Shown: positions 35,961-46,934 of the stretch, piece by piece
How positions within the stretch are numbered: position 1 is the first letter of the stretch
Layout of the letters: each line of letters starts with the position of its first letter
NCBI RefSeq assembly: GCF_964355755.1
Contig: NC_092672.1
Location: 7,504,001-7,564,000 of the forward strand
Source: Antedon mediterranea
Taxonomy: Eukaryota > Echinodermata > Crinoidea > Comatulida > Antedonidae
DNA: 60,000 bases
Reading direction: 5' to 3'
Position numbers and translations under genes: made by a program
The notes under the pieces: model-generated
Told to the model about the DNA's origin: nothing
The model's database searches: none
The model's input: the letters and a program-made list of their open reading frames with translations, nothing else

Positions 35961-37659
35961 AATCCCTGTAGATTGCTTTCAAATGATTTGTCTGCATGCA
36001 TAAATGTCACAGTATGTTCTTTTATCATTTCTATAGTGCCTATAATCACCAGTCTTTTGATTATGTCAGCTAAACTCACCTTTTTTTAGTGTTCAAGGTT
36101 AATTGTAAAAGAGATTGCTACAATTAAATTAAATGTGTATCTACTTATTACTGTTCTTCCATTCACTTTTATAAGGGACTTTAAAATCAAATACATCCAT
36201 TGGCGCCATGTCTGATTTACCTGACTGGAAACTGTAATTTGTTACTTTTGTTAATTTTTTGTCAGAATATAGTTATTATCTATTGTTAATATGTGTGCAT
36301 GGAAGAGAACATTTGAAGTAGGGAAGCGCCTAATAAAAATTGTGATCTATATTATTAAGAGTTATATTATTATTATTAATTAATTATTATTATTTAAAGT
36401 TATATTATTGATAATTTATTATTAAACATTTTTTTCAAGTTTAAGTTATGGTAAAATAGAGGTTTTTATGTTTTTGTAGAAACTTATCTTTAATGCTGCC
36501 ATTGAATGTTCAATTTATTCAAGATACCATAATTCTAAAATATCCTTGTATTGTTTTAAAGATGAAAAACTTTTCTTAACTCTTCTTGTATCTTGTATTT
36601 TTATTTTGAAATGACTTAACTTTTTCAAAAACGATGTCTGTGAATGATTTTTGGTTTGCCTAAAGTTATTCTAAAGCTTCAGTTCTAATGAATAAATCAA
36701 AATAATACGTATATTGTTCTCACCAAACCCAACCAAGGTTCAGCATTGTTGTACAATAATAATTCTGTACCCAGTGACAAATAAGAATTGTTCTTTTATC
36801 AATTTAAATTCAATCCAGTTGAATAGGTTGCATCTGTGCTCAAAAGTTGTTACATTGAGCTTTATAATAAATTAATTTATGGAATAGATACATTGAGATA
36901 ATTTTTGAAAGAAAGATTTGCAAACAAATGAATGAATGAGTGAACAAGTACAACAAATAAATTTATAAGTTGGATATCCAATATCTAGGATGATGATTAG
37001 TTTAATAGTTGAATTTGTGCATGAGAAAGTTCAATCATAGAACTGTAATATGATTGATCTCTTGTGGGTGATAAATAGACTACTAAAATAAAAATTGGTT
37101 ACAGGATGGATGGAGAAGTACCTTGGACCGATTTACTAAACCCACTTCTGGGTGAAATAATTGACAAATGCTTTAACAATTTTACTTCTTGTTGATTTGG
37201 CATAGAGAAAGCCTATGATAGACAGCCACCAACCCATTAGGTTATCAAAATATTGCATTTCACACTTCATTGATAACCCTGCATATATAAAGTTCACCCC
37301 TTATTAGAATGAAATGGTCCTAAGTAACATGTGCATTTATGTGTGTCCGATTCAAGTTGATTTGCACTTGTATTCTTTTCATATAGTTGATAGCTTTACA
37401 GTTTTGTCCTGAGTTCACACTACAGGATATCATTGCTTTAGTAACTTTCTATTACATTCTGACTGAGTATACATTGTGTTTGGATTCATACTGTTCTATT
37501 TCCTAAGTTTTTACTGGATTATACATTGGAATATTTATATATACTGTATATTTACACATAACTATACACTATTTTTGTATCTATCTATCTGTGGAATTAT
37601 AACATAAAGGATTTATTATACAGTTGTTTGAAGATTGGAATTAGAAATTTATGCACAAG
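35961..37659. other. Intronic DNA, no gene seen
   Basis: AT-rich sequence leading to the candidate internal promoter. No exon or element recognised. Confidence 0.45.
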
Positions 37660-37804
37660 ATGTCCCATACCATCACGTATGTGCGTGTTCCGTTCACGCA
37701 ATTTGTACATACGTGAAGACCAACGGTTCTATTGTTTACTGATAGTGGATGCATATTTTCATTTCTTATCTCTAAAGCATTGTTGATTTTACACTGTTGA
37801 CAGC
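37660..37804 (+). promoter_or_regulatory. Candidate internal promoter/5' UTR of the membrane (SN) agrin form
   Basis: Directly upstream of the transmembrane exon. It contains a perfect 10-bp dyad, TCACGTATGT (37673-37682) and ACATACGTGA (37707-37716), with a second inverted pair GCGTG/CACGC inside it. An in-frame TGA at 37784-37786 shows the coding exon cannot extend further 5' by read-through. No TATA box is obvious. That transcription starts here is inferred from the exon having its own ATG. Confidence 0.35.
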
Positions 37805-37907
37805 ATGAATGTCAAATACAAGTTGAATGGGAGGAGTTTGTTTACTCTTGTTGTGCTTCTTTTCTCAACATGTTGCCTCGTTTTTTCCATTATAGTATTG
37901 ATGAGAT
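37805..37907 (+). CDS. AGRN: Alternative first exon: type II membrane anchor of SN-agrin
   Basis: Codes 34 residues plus one base. Residues 1-10 (MNVKYKLNGR) are short and basic; residues 11-33 are one uncharged hydrophobic segment starting SLFTLVVLLF and ending SIIVLM, with Cys23 and Cys24; Arg34 follows. This is a type II signal-anchor, N-terminus inside. The ATG follows an in-frame TGA and has A at -3. The exon ends T|GTAAGT in phase 1, the phase needed to join the linker exon at 40417 or FS1. In vertebrate agrin a transmembrane short N-terminus is produced from an alternative first exon located after the NtA exons, and position, phase, length and topology all match here. There is no transcript evidence in the window; a chance frame with this combination is unlikely but not excluded. 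Confidence 0.75.
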
Positions 37908-39095
37908 GTAAGTCTTTTTTCCATATTGTTTATTAATATCTCCTCTGTTTTATACCACCCATAAAAGATAAGGACATTTTACAGACATTCAATACAGTTA
38001 GTTGTTCCCACACAGTGTCTGTAGACTTTGAACTATACATATCACTGGTAGAATAGACATGACAATTCCCTTATGAGCAATTATTAAAAACAGTTGTTTT
38101 GTAGAAAAAGTTGTCGTTATTTCCATTATATTACTTACTATAAATGGGATAAAAATATCAAAATTAAATAAGTATTATTTGGCAATTTTGTTTATATTTT
38201 TAATATAATACAGTGCACTTGTATAGGGACCACTTTTAAAGTTTAGTTTGATCATAGAGATATTATACTTGATACTTTGTAAACAATTTGTTGCAATATT
38301 CTGAAAAATAATTAATTGTTTAGATATGGGAGGATTACTGTAACTATTAGAAATAAAAATGTATAATAATAGAATGAAAAAGACTACATAAGATTTGATT
38401 CAATGAAAACATGAAACAATGGTAATCTTTATTCTAATATTTTGTTTTAAACTGTAGACTGAATTTACCAAAAAATCACTTATTTTAACAGCCTAGTGCC
38501 AAATAGTATGCACATTGAATAGCCACATTTTCTTAATTTTTCTATCGGAACAGGTTGTACCTAATTTTTTTAAGTGTTCGGATGTAACCCCAAGAGAGTA
38601 TCTTCTTCCTTGTTGCATTTGTGTGGTACAAGTCAAGCTCACAAATGGATTAACCTGAAGCTTTTTAACTTGGCATGGAAACGCGATTTGAACTATGTTG
38701 TCACTTCTTTTAATAGATTCCACATCCATGTTAAGCAGCGGGTCAACGACAATGTAGTGGATAGTTTTTACATACTAAAATATTTTTTGTTTAAATCAAA
38801 ATAAAATAATTCCAACTCTGTGCAAATCAATCAATAATCAACAATAGTGTAGAATGGGTGGGATTAAATTATAGTTCAAACATAAATATGCATTTATATA
38901 TCCGTGAAGATACATCAGAAAGTAATATTAACTGTATTGGTAAGCTATTTCAAGCACTAGGACATTTCTTATAATCTCATCAGTTAAAGTAAAAGATTTT
39001 ATCACCCATAATTCAAACAAAATATTTAAATTTTAAAAATACATCTGACATATACATTAATATGGGTAACTATTTATTATATTTAATTAATTTCA
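37908..39095. other. Intron between membrane-anchor exon and linker exon, first part
   Basis: AT-rich; no additional exon recognised. Confidence 0.5.
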
Positions 39096-39262
39096 CTTGC
39101 ACCGATGAAGGGCTAGTGTTGCCCGAAAGCTCTTCTAACTTTTCTGGCTGTTTTACTTTATCGATTTGATTTACCTTTTCACTTTTTTTTTGTATTTCCA
39201 TTGAGATCCACCCACTGATACCCACAGCATTGTGATTTTTTCAGTATTTGCCTTTGGATTTA
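39096..39262 (+). repeat. Dispersed repeat with hammerhead-like core, copy 1
   Basis: About 165 bp nearly identical to 41256-41422, same orientation. The core reads CCGATGAAGGGC, loop, GCCCGAAAGC (39102-39130), with the hammerhead CUGAUGA changed to CCGAUGA. The later part includes 'gatacccacagcattgt'. Possibly a terminal fragment of a Penelope-like retroelement, which often carry hammerhead ribozymes; no protein part is present. Confidence 0.6.
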
Positions 39263-40130
39263 TATTTAATTTAATGATATATTGGTTATGTTAATTTCTT
39301 TGTTTCATGTTTTTTTTACTCCAAGTACCAGATAGAAAAAGCTTGTGCAATAGATAATCATAACAGTAAATTGTTTATGTTTTAGCAATTTACAGTAGCA
39401 TTAGAAAGAGACTTCTTTTGGCTGGTAGGTGAAAATGGGTGGCCAATGAATGTGGTGACTGTCTTCTTAATTTATCTGCCCAGTAAAACCTCATCAGCAT
39501 ACATAATACCATAATACTGATTACTTTTAGGTAATTGTATAAAACCCCACCGGTCCAGTTTATGGGTCATATAATTATAGGTTGGAATAATTTTGTTTTT
39601 CATAAATTTTACACCTTATTCTCAGTGCTGTATCTCCATATACTATCTATTTCCAAAGTATCATGGGAATATTTGGTAATACAGCATCACATGTGGTGCC
39701 TGTATCATGTAAGGTTAGGTTACTACTAGATACATGTGAAACACATGTCATATTGTATTACCAAAAATTCCTGATACTTCGGAAATAAATACCGTACCGA
39801 GAATTGGCTGAAATTTTACTATATAGCAATAACGTAAAAAGTAAGTATTGCTAACATTAACAGTGTAATAGCTTTGAAATTAGTAAAGACAGGATATATG
39901 TTATAAATATTATGTCACAAGACATTGCTATGTTTACATACTGCCTGTAATTCAGCGGTTTAAAGTCCATCTATGTTTACCATCATTAGTAAACTTTGAT
40001 CTGTCTGTGATTACTAATTTGGATGCAAAGTTATGCAATTTCTCCATATGTATGTTATTAGAAAGTAAAAATCACCTAATCTATAGGAAATTTCAGTAGC
40101 AACTATTTTGGACATTGACAGTCTATATCG

Positions 40131-40175
40131 TGCCTGCTTACCTGGATAAACCCGACATAAGCCCTTTTCCACGAA
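40131..40175. repeat. Short dispersed repeat shared with about 58171-58215
   Basis: TGCCTGCTTACCTGGATAAA and about 20 bases more match 58171 onward with a few differences. Nature unknown. Confidence 0.5.
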
Positions 40176-40245
40176 GTGCGAAACAATTACGAAAAGAAAA
40201 ATATAGCGGTAGCTCACCTCCATGATAAATGGGACAGTCCCATAT

Positions 40246-40262
40246 ATATATATATATATATT
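40246..40262. repeat. (AT)n microsatellite
   Basis: Short AT dinucleotide run between the short dispersed repeat and the linker exon. Confidence 0.8.
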
Positions 40263-40416
40263 GACAATTTTTATTTTGTGTATTAAAATAGCTAAAGTAA
40301 AAAACTACAGTCATGTGGCTGTAAAATTTGATATGGGAATTAGGGATATAAAACAATTTTGTTTATTTTTCTTTTATATTTCAAAATAATAATAAAGTAA
40401 TGTTTATATTTTTCAG

Positions 40417-40452
40417 ATATTCCCTTCGCAACAAGACAACCTGTAACACAAG
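40417..40452 (+). CDS. AGRN: Agrin 36-nt linker exon (common to NtA and membrane forms)
   Basis: A micro-exon bounded by TATATTTTTCAG and GTAAGATTG. In phase 1 it reads (split codon)-IPFATRQPVTQ-(G), exactly 12 codons, so inclusion or skipping preserves frame. Joined to the membrane exon the split codon is Tyr (T+AT); joined to the NtA exon it is Asp (G+AT). The last G plus CA of the next exon gives Ala, leading into PCMRIICGFG. A short Phe, Thr and Pro-containing linker before the first FS module (C-x3-4-CGFGA) is also what vertebrate agrins have after both alternative N-termini. The exon is too short to be convincing alone; support comes from perfect splice sites, phase and position. Confidence 0.8.
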
Positions 40453-41255
40453 GTAAGATTGATGTCTCTTGAAAAAGAATAAAACAAAGAGATCAAAGAA
40501 CTGGATTAACAACTCAACATTTATTATGCATATTCACATGAGTCAAGAGCTTTATTATTGGCTCTGAATTTTAAAAAAGTTCAAGAATTAACAATATAAG
40601 TACTATACATAGGTGACTCAGTTTCTGAAAAAGGGGGTTAACTGAGATTTTGTTATAATCTACTTATAGGCTTGGCTGTATACCGTAGTTACAATCTGAA
40701 GTACTTAGTCTAAAAAGTGATTCCATACTCTTAATACCAAATGTGCCACACAATATAATGCTATTGTTTGTATAGCTATTGACTGCCTTTAACTCTGACC
40801 CTACCTTCTTAATAATAATCAATGCTAAATATACCGATCCAATTTCATTGAATTATACTAATTTATATACTTATTCTCTGGATCTCATTGTTATTTCTTT
40901 AGTTACCGTTTACCTCAATGATGAGCAGATAGCCTTCGCTTTATTCACCCCATTGTGTCTTGATATTCTCTGTCATATATATTCATCTGACTTACAATTT
41001 ATACAATATGTTTCTGAAACGTAGGTGTCACTCGCGGTCACAAGTTTAATAAACTTAGTGTCATTACAAATATTGATCATTTTCATAATTTAAAGTGAGA
41101 AATGAAATTGATAATTGATATTTATTTCATTTTAAGCATGACACAATAAAGTAAAATTGTAACATTTTAAAACAAAGAAATAAAACAGGGACAACCACAA
41201 AACAAGCAAAAAAGTTTTTGCAACTAGTGGTGCCAAAAAAAGAGATATATATATA

Positions 41256-41420
41256 TATGCACTGATGAAGGGCTAGTGTTGCCCGAAAGCTCTGCTAACT
41301 TTTCTAGCTGTTTACTTTATCGTTTTGATTTAGCTTTTCGCTTTTTATTTTTCTATCTCCATTGAGATCCAGCCACTGATACCCACAGCATTGTCATTTT
41401 TTTCAGTAATTTGCCTTTGG

Positions 41421-41422
<2 letters not shown>
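41256..41422 (+). repeat. Dispersed repeat with hammerhead-like core, copy 2
   Basis: Contains CTGATGA (41262-41268), a GGGC/GCCC stem (41270-41273 with 41281-41284) closed by a TAGTGTT loop, then GAAA (41285-41288) and a GC-TCT-GC mini-stem followed by TA (41289-41297). This order is that of a minimal hammerhead ribozyme. One extra A lies between GA and the stem, and no strong stem I is visible, so activity is doubtful. Confidence 0.6.

Positions 41423-41423
<1 letters not shown>

Positions 41424-41452
<29 letters not shown>
41424..41452. repeat. (AT)n microsatellite
   Basis: Fourteen or so AT dinucleotides directly after the dispersed repeat. Confidence 0.95.
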
Positions 41453-41454
<2 letters not shown>

Positions 41455-44400
41455 GTGCGAGTCTCGGTTGGGGCCACTTTTTTTCATTCTCACAGATTTC
41501 CTCATTTTTATCGTTTCAAATTAATTAATTAAATTTCAGTATTAAAGTTCTATGTCTCATGTGTTTATATATATACAGTATATATCCAAATAAACAAATA
41601 AAAATAAAATCAGTTGTTTGCATGATGTTGCATACAACATCATTAAAGTCTTTATACAGATTTTTAAAAAAATGTAATCATTGTCAGAGGTCAAGATCCA
41701 TGCATATTTTATTTATAATTTTTTTATGCATATGTCATGCATTTTCATTCATCATTTAGTGTATGTCACTATGGATTTCAAATTTTCAACAGTTGAGTTA
41801 CAATAAAAAACATGCATATATCACAATCAAAAGACAATGCAGTTTAATGAACATATAAATAATACATTAATGTAAGAATTGAAGGGATGCATTATTAAGT
41901 GATGAATGGATGGATTACTATGCATTATAAAATATTAAAGGACTTATTCACACTGTTTAAAAAATGGTAAATTTAACCATGTAGTAACTTTACCAAAGAT
42001 ACATTTGACCATTGTTTAAACTTGGATCCTTGCTTTTACTAAGGTTTATATTTGTTTAATGATATGGTGAGTGTCCTACTGGGCAGGCAGTGTGTTGGTA
42101 GAATTAACCATTGGGCTTAATGGTTAATTTAACCTAGTGGAAATTGTAGTCAGTATTCGAATTCAACGTTCTTTAGCCACCAACTGTTAATTTGACCAAC
42201 TCCAAGCTAGGCTGATGAAAATAAAAATTGATATAAAGATAGTTTTATGCAAATTCATTCATATAAATTGTGGTATCCAACTGAGATATCAATTACAAAT
42301 GTGTGATACCTACATTCTCTATACATCACATCATTCGGATGAAATTTCAATGTCGATATTGATTTCATACCTAAAAGTCTATACTCTAGGATTTAGAATT
42401 TTATTGGCTATTTAAATACATACTCTCAGTCATAATAATAGGAATTAAAGCTTATAATCTACTATTTGACCGTTTATTTGACCGTTTATTTGAAAGGTCA
42501 TGGAGAGGATGCCCTCTGAAGTGTGTTATTAGGCAAAAGATGTGTTGAAAGTTTAGCAGAGGCTTTTAGTTCTATTTCGCTGCTCGTAGGTTATTTGGCG
42601 CTGTTGTTATATGATGTCATGTGGAAAGGATTGTTACCCACTCTGAGATCAGCTGATGTTTAATTATAATTAAAGCTACTAATTTATTAAATACTGCTAA
42701 CTACATATTCTATGGATCCTTTGCTGTAACCTTTTCGCTATGACCCAGATTTAAATGAATGGACCTACTGTATTAAAAAAAAAAACAATTTGTACTGTAC
42801 TTGTTTTAATTGTTTTTTGTTAGAGTTTGTTGAATAAATTAAAATTTATTTTAAAAATTGAATAAAAGAAATGATACACCTACACACATGTAATTTTTTT
42901 TTTCTGACCTAGAATTATTTATTCTCCCCGAAGCATTCTGTCGGTACCCAGAAACTAATATCAAGACAGACTAAATTTTATTATTGTCTTTTACAGTCAA
43001 ATCTATCAAAACCTATGCTGGGCCAAAACGTTTCTGTTTTAATTCATGTTTGTTTAAAGTAGGAAAAATTGTAGACCAACTTTAGATGACTGTTTTGGAA
43101 GAGCTGTATATCATCATCATTTCAGACATTGTCAGGCGACTGTAGGGTATAGGCCTTCCCAAGCTGAACCCATCCTTTTCTGTCCTGTACAAATGTTATC
43201 CAGGATATACCAGCAATTAATGATACAACCTCATCACTCCTTTGTTGTTGTCTTTCTCTATTTTATGTTACCTGATGTATTTTCTTTGTTGTTTTATTGT
43301 CTTAATTATGCAAAACGAATTTCCATTTTTTAAAGTGGAACAATACAAATTTCTTGAATCTCCCGAGTTCTATATCCATTCATTGAAATTCCTAGTCCAA
43401 AAGTACCGATATTGCATCTGATAACAGCTAATGTCAAACGTGTCTATTAATTGGTTATAGCACCCTCTATTTAGCTAGGCGTATTGTAGGTGTCAACATG
43501 AAATAATATTTTTTTTTTAGTTTCATAAAAATTGATTTCTTGTTGCCTTGAAGCAATGTCATCAGTCATTTTTATAGCTTGCAGGTTTAACTTTAAGAAA
43601 TGACACCTGCTATAAATTTTCTTTAGTTTATCTTACAGATCTGATAATTATAATTTTTAATATAAAAAATGTAATTTATGCGAATTAATAAAACACTATG
43701 CCAAAATGATGACTTCTCTCAGCCACCCTCAAGAAAAAAAAAAGGGAAGGGTAGATTGAGATAAACAGATGGATTTAAGGCCGCAATTGATTTGATGTAA
43801 TAGGAAACATTATATTTTATCACATATGAGATCTGAATATTAAGTAAAATTTTGATAAGGTTTAAGAAATATCACTGAGAAAAACATTTATTAATTTTTT
43901 AAATTAAAAAACAAACAAAAACAAAGTTTCCATACTTAATTTATTTAAGAAAGCAAACATTTTACCATATTATTGTAGTTCACAAAAAAAAGTAGTTGGT
44001 GCAGCAACATTGATGATATATGGGACTATCCACTATGAATACATTTTCTTTGCTTAAAATGTGCTTGATGTACTTTCAATTGAGTGAACTTGAACTTACA
44101 TTGACTCACCTTGGGTTAAATAATACCCTACTTTTTGGAAAGCTGAACTTTCAATAATCCTTACCTTGTAAATGTGTACTTTTCATAGACCTATTATTGT
44201 AACTCTGGTAATTGCAACTATCAAGGTATAAAGCCTGTATTAAGGTATTTTAACCCAGGCACTTAGCCTTATTCATATGACTTCGAAAATCAACCAATCA
44301 ATATTACCAAAAAGCTTTTTAGATTTTTCCATCCATAAAGTGTATACTTATTTTGATTTTGTTTAGCTCTCTAATTTCATGCCTATGAGCAATATAACAA

Positions 44401-45556
44401 ACAAATAGAAACTGATAACCATGCAACAAGTACACAATAAAATATATTATATAACAATTTTAAGTATTTAGAAACATATTAGGGTTAAGTAACACAGTAG
44501 TAAGTGTTGTGTACTTTCAGCCAAGTACCTTATATCAGACACTGTTCACATGATATACAAAGTCACCTCTTAAGTACTTTGAAAGTCATGTTAGAATCTA
44601 GAGAATGAAGTTGACCGCAAGACTTATTTTTTTTGTCAATAAATCTCGTTTAGAGTTTCATCGCGGGCAAACATTCAAACGGTGAGAACAGTTTTAAGGG
44701 GGAACTTTGTGAATAGTTGCTAAATGGCAGCAACTCCGAGAACAACACCTCGGGTCTATGTGAGCGATGAAGCGTGAAAGGAACACAGGGACGGTCGTAA
44801 GATGCCTTTGAACTCCACTAGCTGTTGTACTTATTGCTTTTGTATACTTTCATTGGACGATAAACACTTGACTGAATTAATATCAAAAGAGATGAATGCA
44901 AATGCTTACGGCAATACAGTGAATCGGAATAAGAAAACAAACACTTAATGTAGAATAAAACCTATTGTCTTTGTTTTAGTTTGAGTTAGAATAAAGATGT
45001 CTTTATTATGAAAGTTTAAAGAAAATATTCGACCTTGTCAGAAGTATTAAGGGGTAATCATCACAATTGTCAATATCATCTTCAGTGTTGTCATTGTGAT
45101 AATTATTTATTTTGTCATTTTTCAAAAGTTCCCACGGTCGGTCTGGCCATAGTAAATAGAATAACAACCTTTTTAAGGTATGCAAATGAAAGTTTCTGTA
45201 AATCAAAGTGATGTGGAGGATGTAGATGGGGAAATGGTTGAGGTCACCATGCCTTACTTTTTAAATGTTGTGTGCTTTTGATGCTAAATGTGTTAATACA
45301 TTAATAGTAAGATAAGAATTAAAATATGAAACAAAAATTAAATAGTGTTATATATATATATACACATACACATAACAGATATAAATAATTAAAATATATA
45401 CAAAATGTATAGTGAAACTACACATGAAACTAAAACTACAAAATAAGATCAAACTGGCTTGATTGTATAATTTTTCAGATATGCATAATAATAATAATTG
45501 TACAGCATTAAATTTGTCATGAAATTCATATTTAAACTATATATTTATTTTTACAG
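41453..45556. other. Intron before FS1, no gene seen
   Basis: AT-rich DNA with no further exon recognised. Landmarks are a threefold 'ttatttgaccg' repeat at about 42465-42493 and an AT-rich patch near 45345-45362. Confidence 0.5.
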
Positions 45557-45772
45557 CACCATGTATGCGAATAATCTGCGGATTTGGAGCCATTTGTCAA
45601 TTGAATGAGAACCATGATCCCATTTGTGTTTGTCCAGATGCCTGTGCTGATATCTACACCCCTGTGTGTGGAAGCGACGGCATTACTTACTTCAGCGAGT
45701 GCACGTTACTTAGACACTCCTGCATAGAAAGTAAACTCATTAGAAAAGTTTCAGATGGACCTTGTTCGGAAG
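45557..45772 (+). CDS. AGRN: Agrin exon: follistatin/Kazal-like module 1
   Basis: A 216-nt phase 1-1 exon between TTTTTACAG and GTAGGTAC, coding one complete FS module. Ten cysteines occur in the standard order: C-x4-C-GFGAI-C, then IC-VC-PDAC, then the Kazal core PVCGSDGITYFSEC, then RHSC and a closing GPC. Such modules form the rod-like N-terminal half of agrin and resemble serine protease inhibitor folds; in agrin they are mainly structural. It joins upstream to the linker exon (G+CA gives Ala) and downstream to FS2 (G+AA gives Glu). The frame stays open past the donor to 45969 but loses all similarity there. Confidence 0.95.
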
Positions 45773-45974
45773 GTAGGTACAACTGTGGTTATAGAGAGCT
45801 TGGTAAAGCCATATTAAATCATTTTTCTCATCACATTGGTCGCAGTAGCGCCTATATTCACTGCTTACTTTTATTTGTTGTTTATTTATTTATTCAACTT
45901 CTCACTAACACTGTTAGTGAAGGATCGACACCAACAGGTGGTAAACACCTAAAAACGATCCAGTCCTGATTGCA

Positions 45975-46237
45975 CAGTGGCTGTGTGTGACAGTGGCTGT
46001 GTTTGTGTGAACTAGTACACCGGGGTAGCCCCCCTACTCGTCTCGAAAGATATACTAGGTTCTTTAAAGTGCACATGAGCATGTGTACACTGGACCTACG
46101 GTTTATAGTCCTTATCCGAGAAGACTCGTTCTACCACCAGAACCATGGATCGAGTGAGCCTCGAACCCTTGCCGATGTTATAGCTAAGTAATTACGGTTC
46201 CACTGTCTTAACTGCTCGGCCACTCACTCACTTACAA
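45975..46237 (-). mobile_element. tRNA(Leu/Ser-like)-derived SINE
   Basis: On the minus strand the head reads GAGTGGCCGAGCAGTTAAGA (box A, about 46225-46206) and GGGTTCGAGGCTC (box B, about 46173-46161), followed by a non-tRNA body including CTCATGTGCACTTTAAAGAA. An inverted copy lies at 46731-46930. The tRNA-like part cannot fold as a functional tRNA. Confidence 0.75.
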
Positions 46238-46554
46238 TAGCACATTCTCCACACACATGAAACATTATAATAATAATAATTAAAACAATTTCGAAGTACA
46301 AAACAAGTTGGGCACAAAAAGAGAGAAAAAAAATTATATTATTATTATAAAAAAGAGAAGAGAAAGGAGAAAGCTAAAAACACTGGACAGACAAAGATAT
46401 TCACGCAAGCACATTATATGAAAAAGATAATTTTCAAAGAATGACTTGAATATCATCAGTACAAGCTTGTTTTAGCCATCGCTGTTATCTTTATACTTCA
46501 TTCTTCAGATTCAGATCAATCCATATCCAAATTATAACTGACATAATTCTCTTA

Positions 46555-46703
46555 AGCCATGTCTACATTATCAAACTTTATGTGACAAAAAAATGTGATG
46601 TGTGATGTATGGACATGATGATGTCATATCACTACCATATTTGGGCATATCACTACCATTTTTGGGCACATCAAACTGTATTTGTCAAACTAGTTTGAGC
46701 TTT
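46555..46703. mobile_element. Small TIR element of the AAGCTCTGTCTACAC family
   Basis: Left end AAGCCATGTCTACATTATCA, then TTTATGTGACAAAAAAATGT, two copies of 'catatcactaccat.tttgggca', and right end CAAACTAGTTTGAGCTT. It lies between the two inverted SINEs. Confidence 0.6.
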
Positions 46704-46730
46704 AAATATGTATCGTTACTAGTGAAATAG

Positions 46731-46930
46731 TGAGTGAGTGGCCGAGCGGTTAAGATAGTGGAACCGTAATTAAGTAGCTATGACATTGGCAAGGTTTCAA
46801 GGCTCACTCGCTCCATGGTTCTGGTGGTAGAACAGGTCTTATCCGATAAGGACAAACCATAGGTACAGTGTACACATCTAGCTCATGTGCACTTTAAAGA
46901 ACCTAGTTCATCTTTCGAGATGAATAGTAC
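46731..46930 (+). mobile_element. tRNA(Leu/Ser-like)-derived SINE, inverted partner
   Basis: GAGTGGCCGAGCGGTTAAGA (from about 46736) is a clear box A; box B is decayed (AGGTTTCAAGGC). The body (TGTGCACTTTAAAGAACCTA) matches the minus-strand copy at 45975-46237. Confidence 0.75.
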
Positions 46931-46934
46931 ATCA

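Noticed and set aside
45773-45969. Continuation of the FS1 frame past the donor as coding sequence
   Set aside because: The ten-cysteine module is complete at 45765, the donor GTAGGT at 45773 fits the phase of all neighbours, and the extension has no similarity and ends where the SINE begins.
46161-46237. Possible tRNA-Leu or tRNA-Ser gene (minus strand)
   Set aside because: Box A and B are good, but the acceptor ends do not pair and the sequence continues into a repeated SINE body that recurs at 46731.
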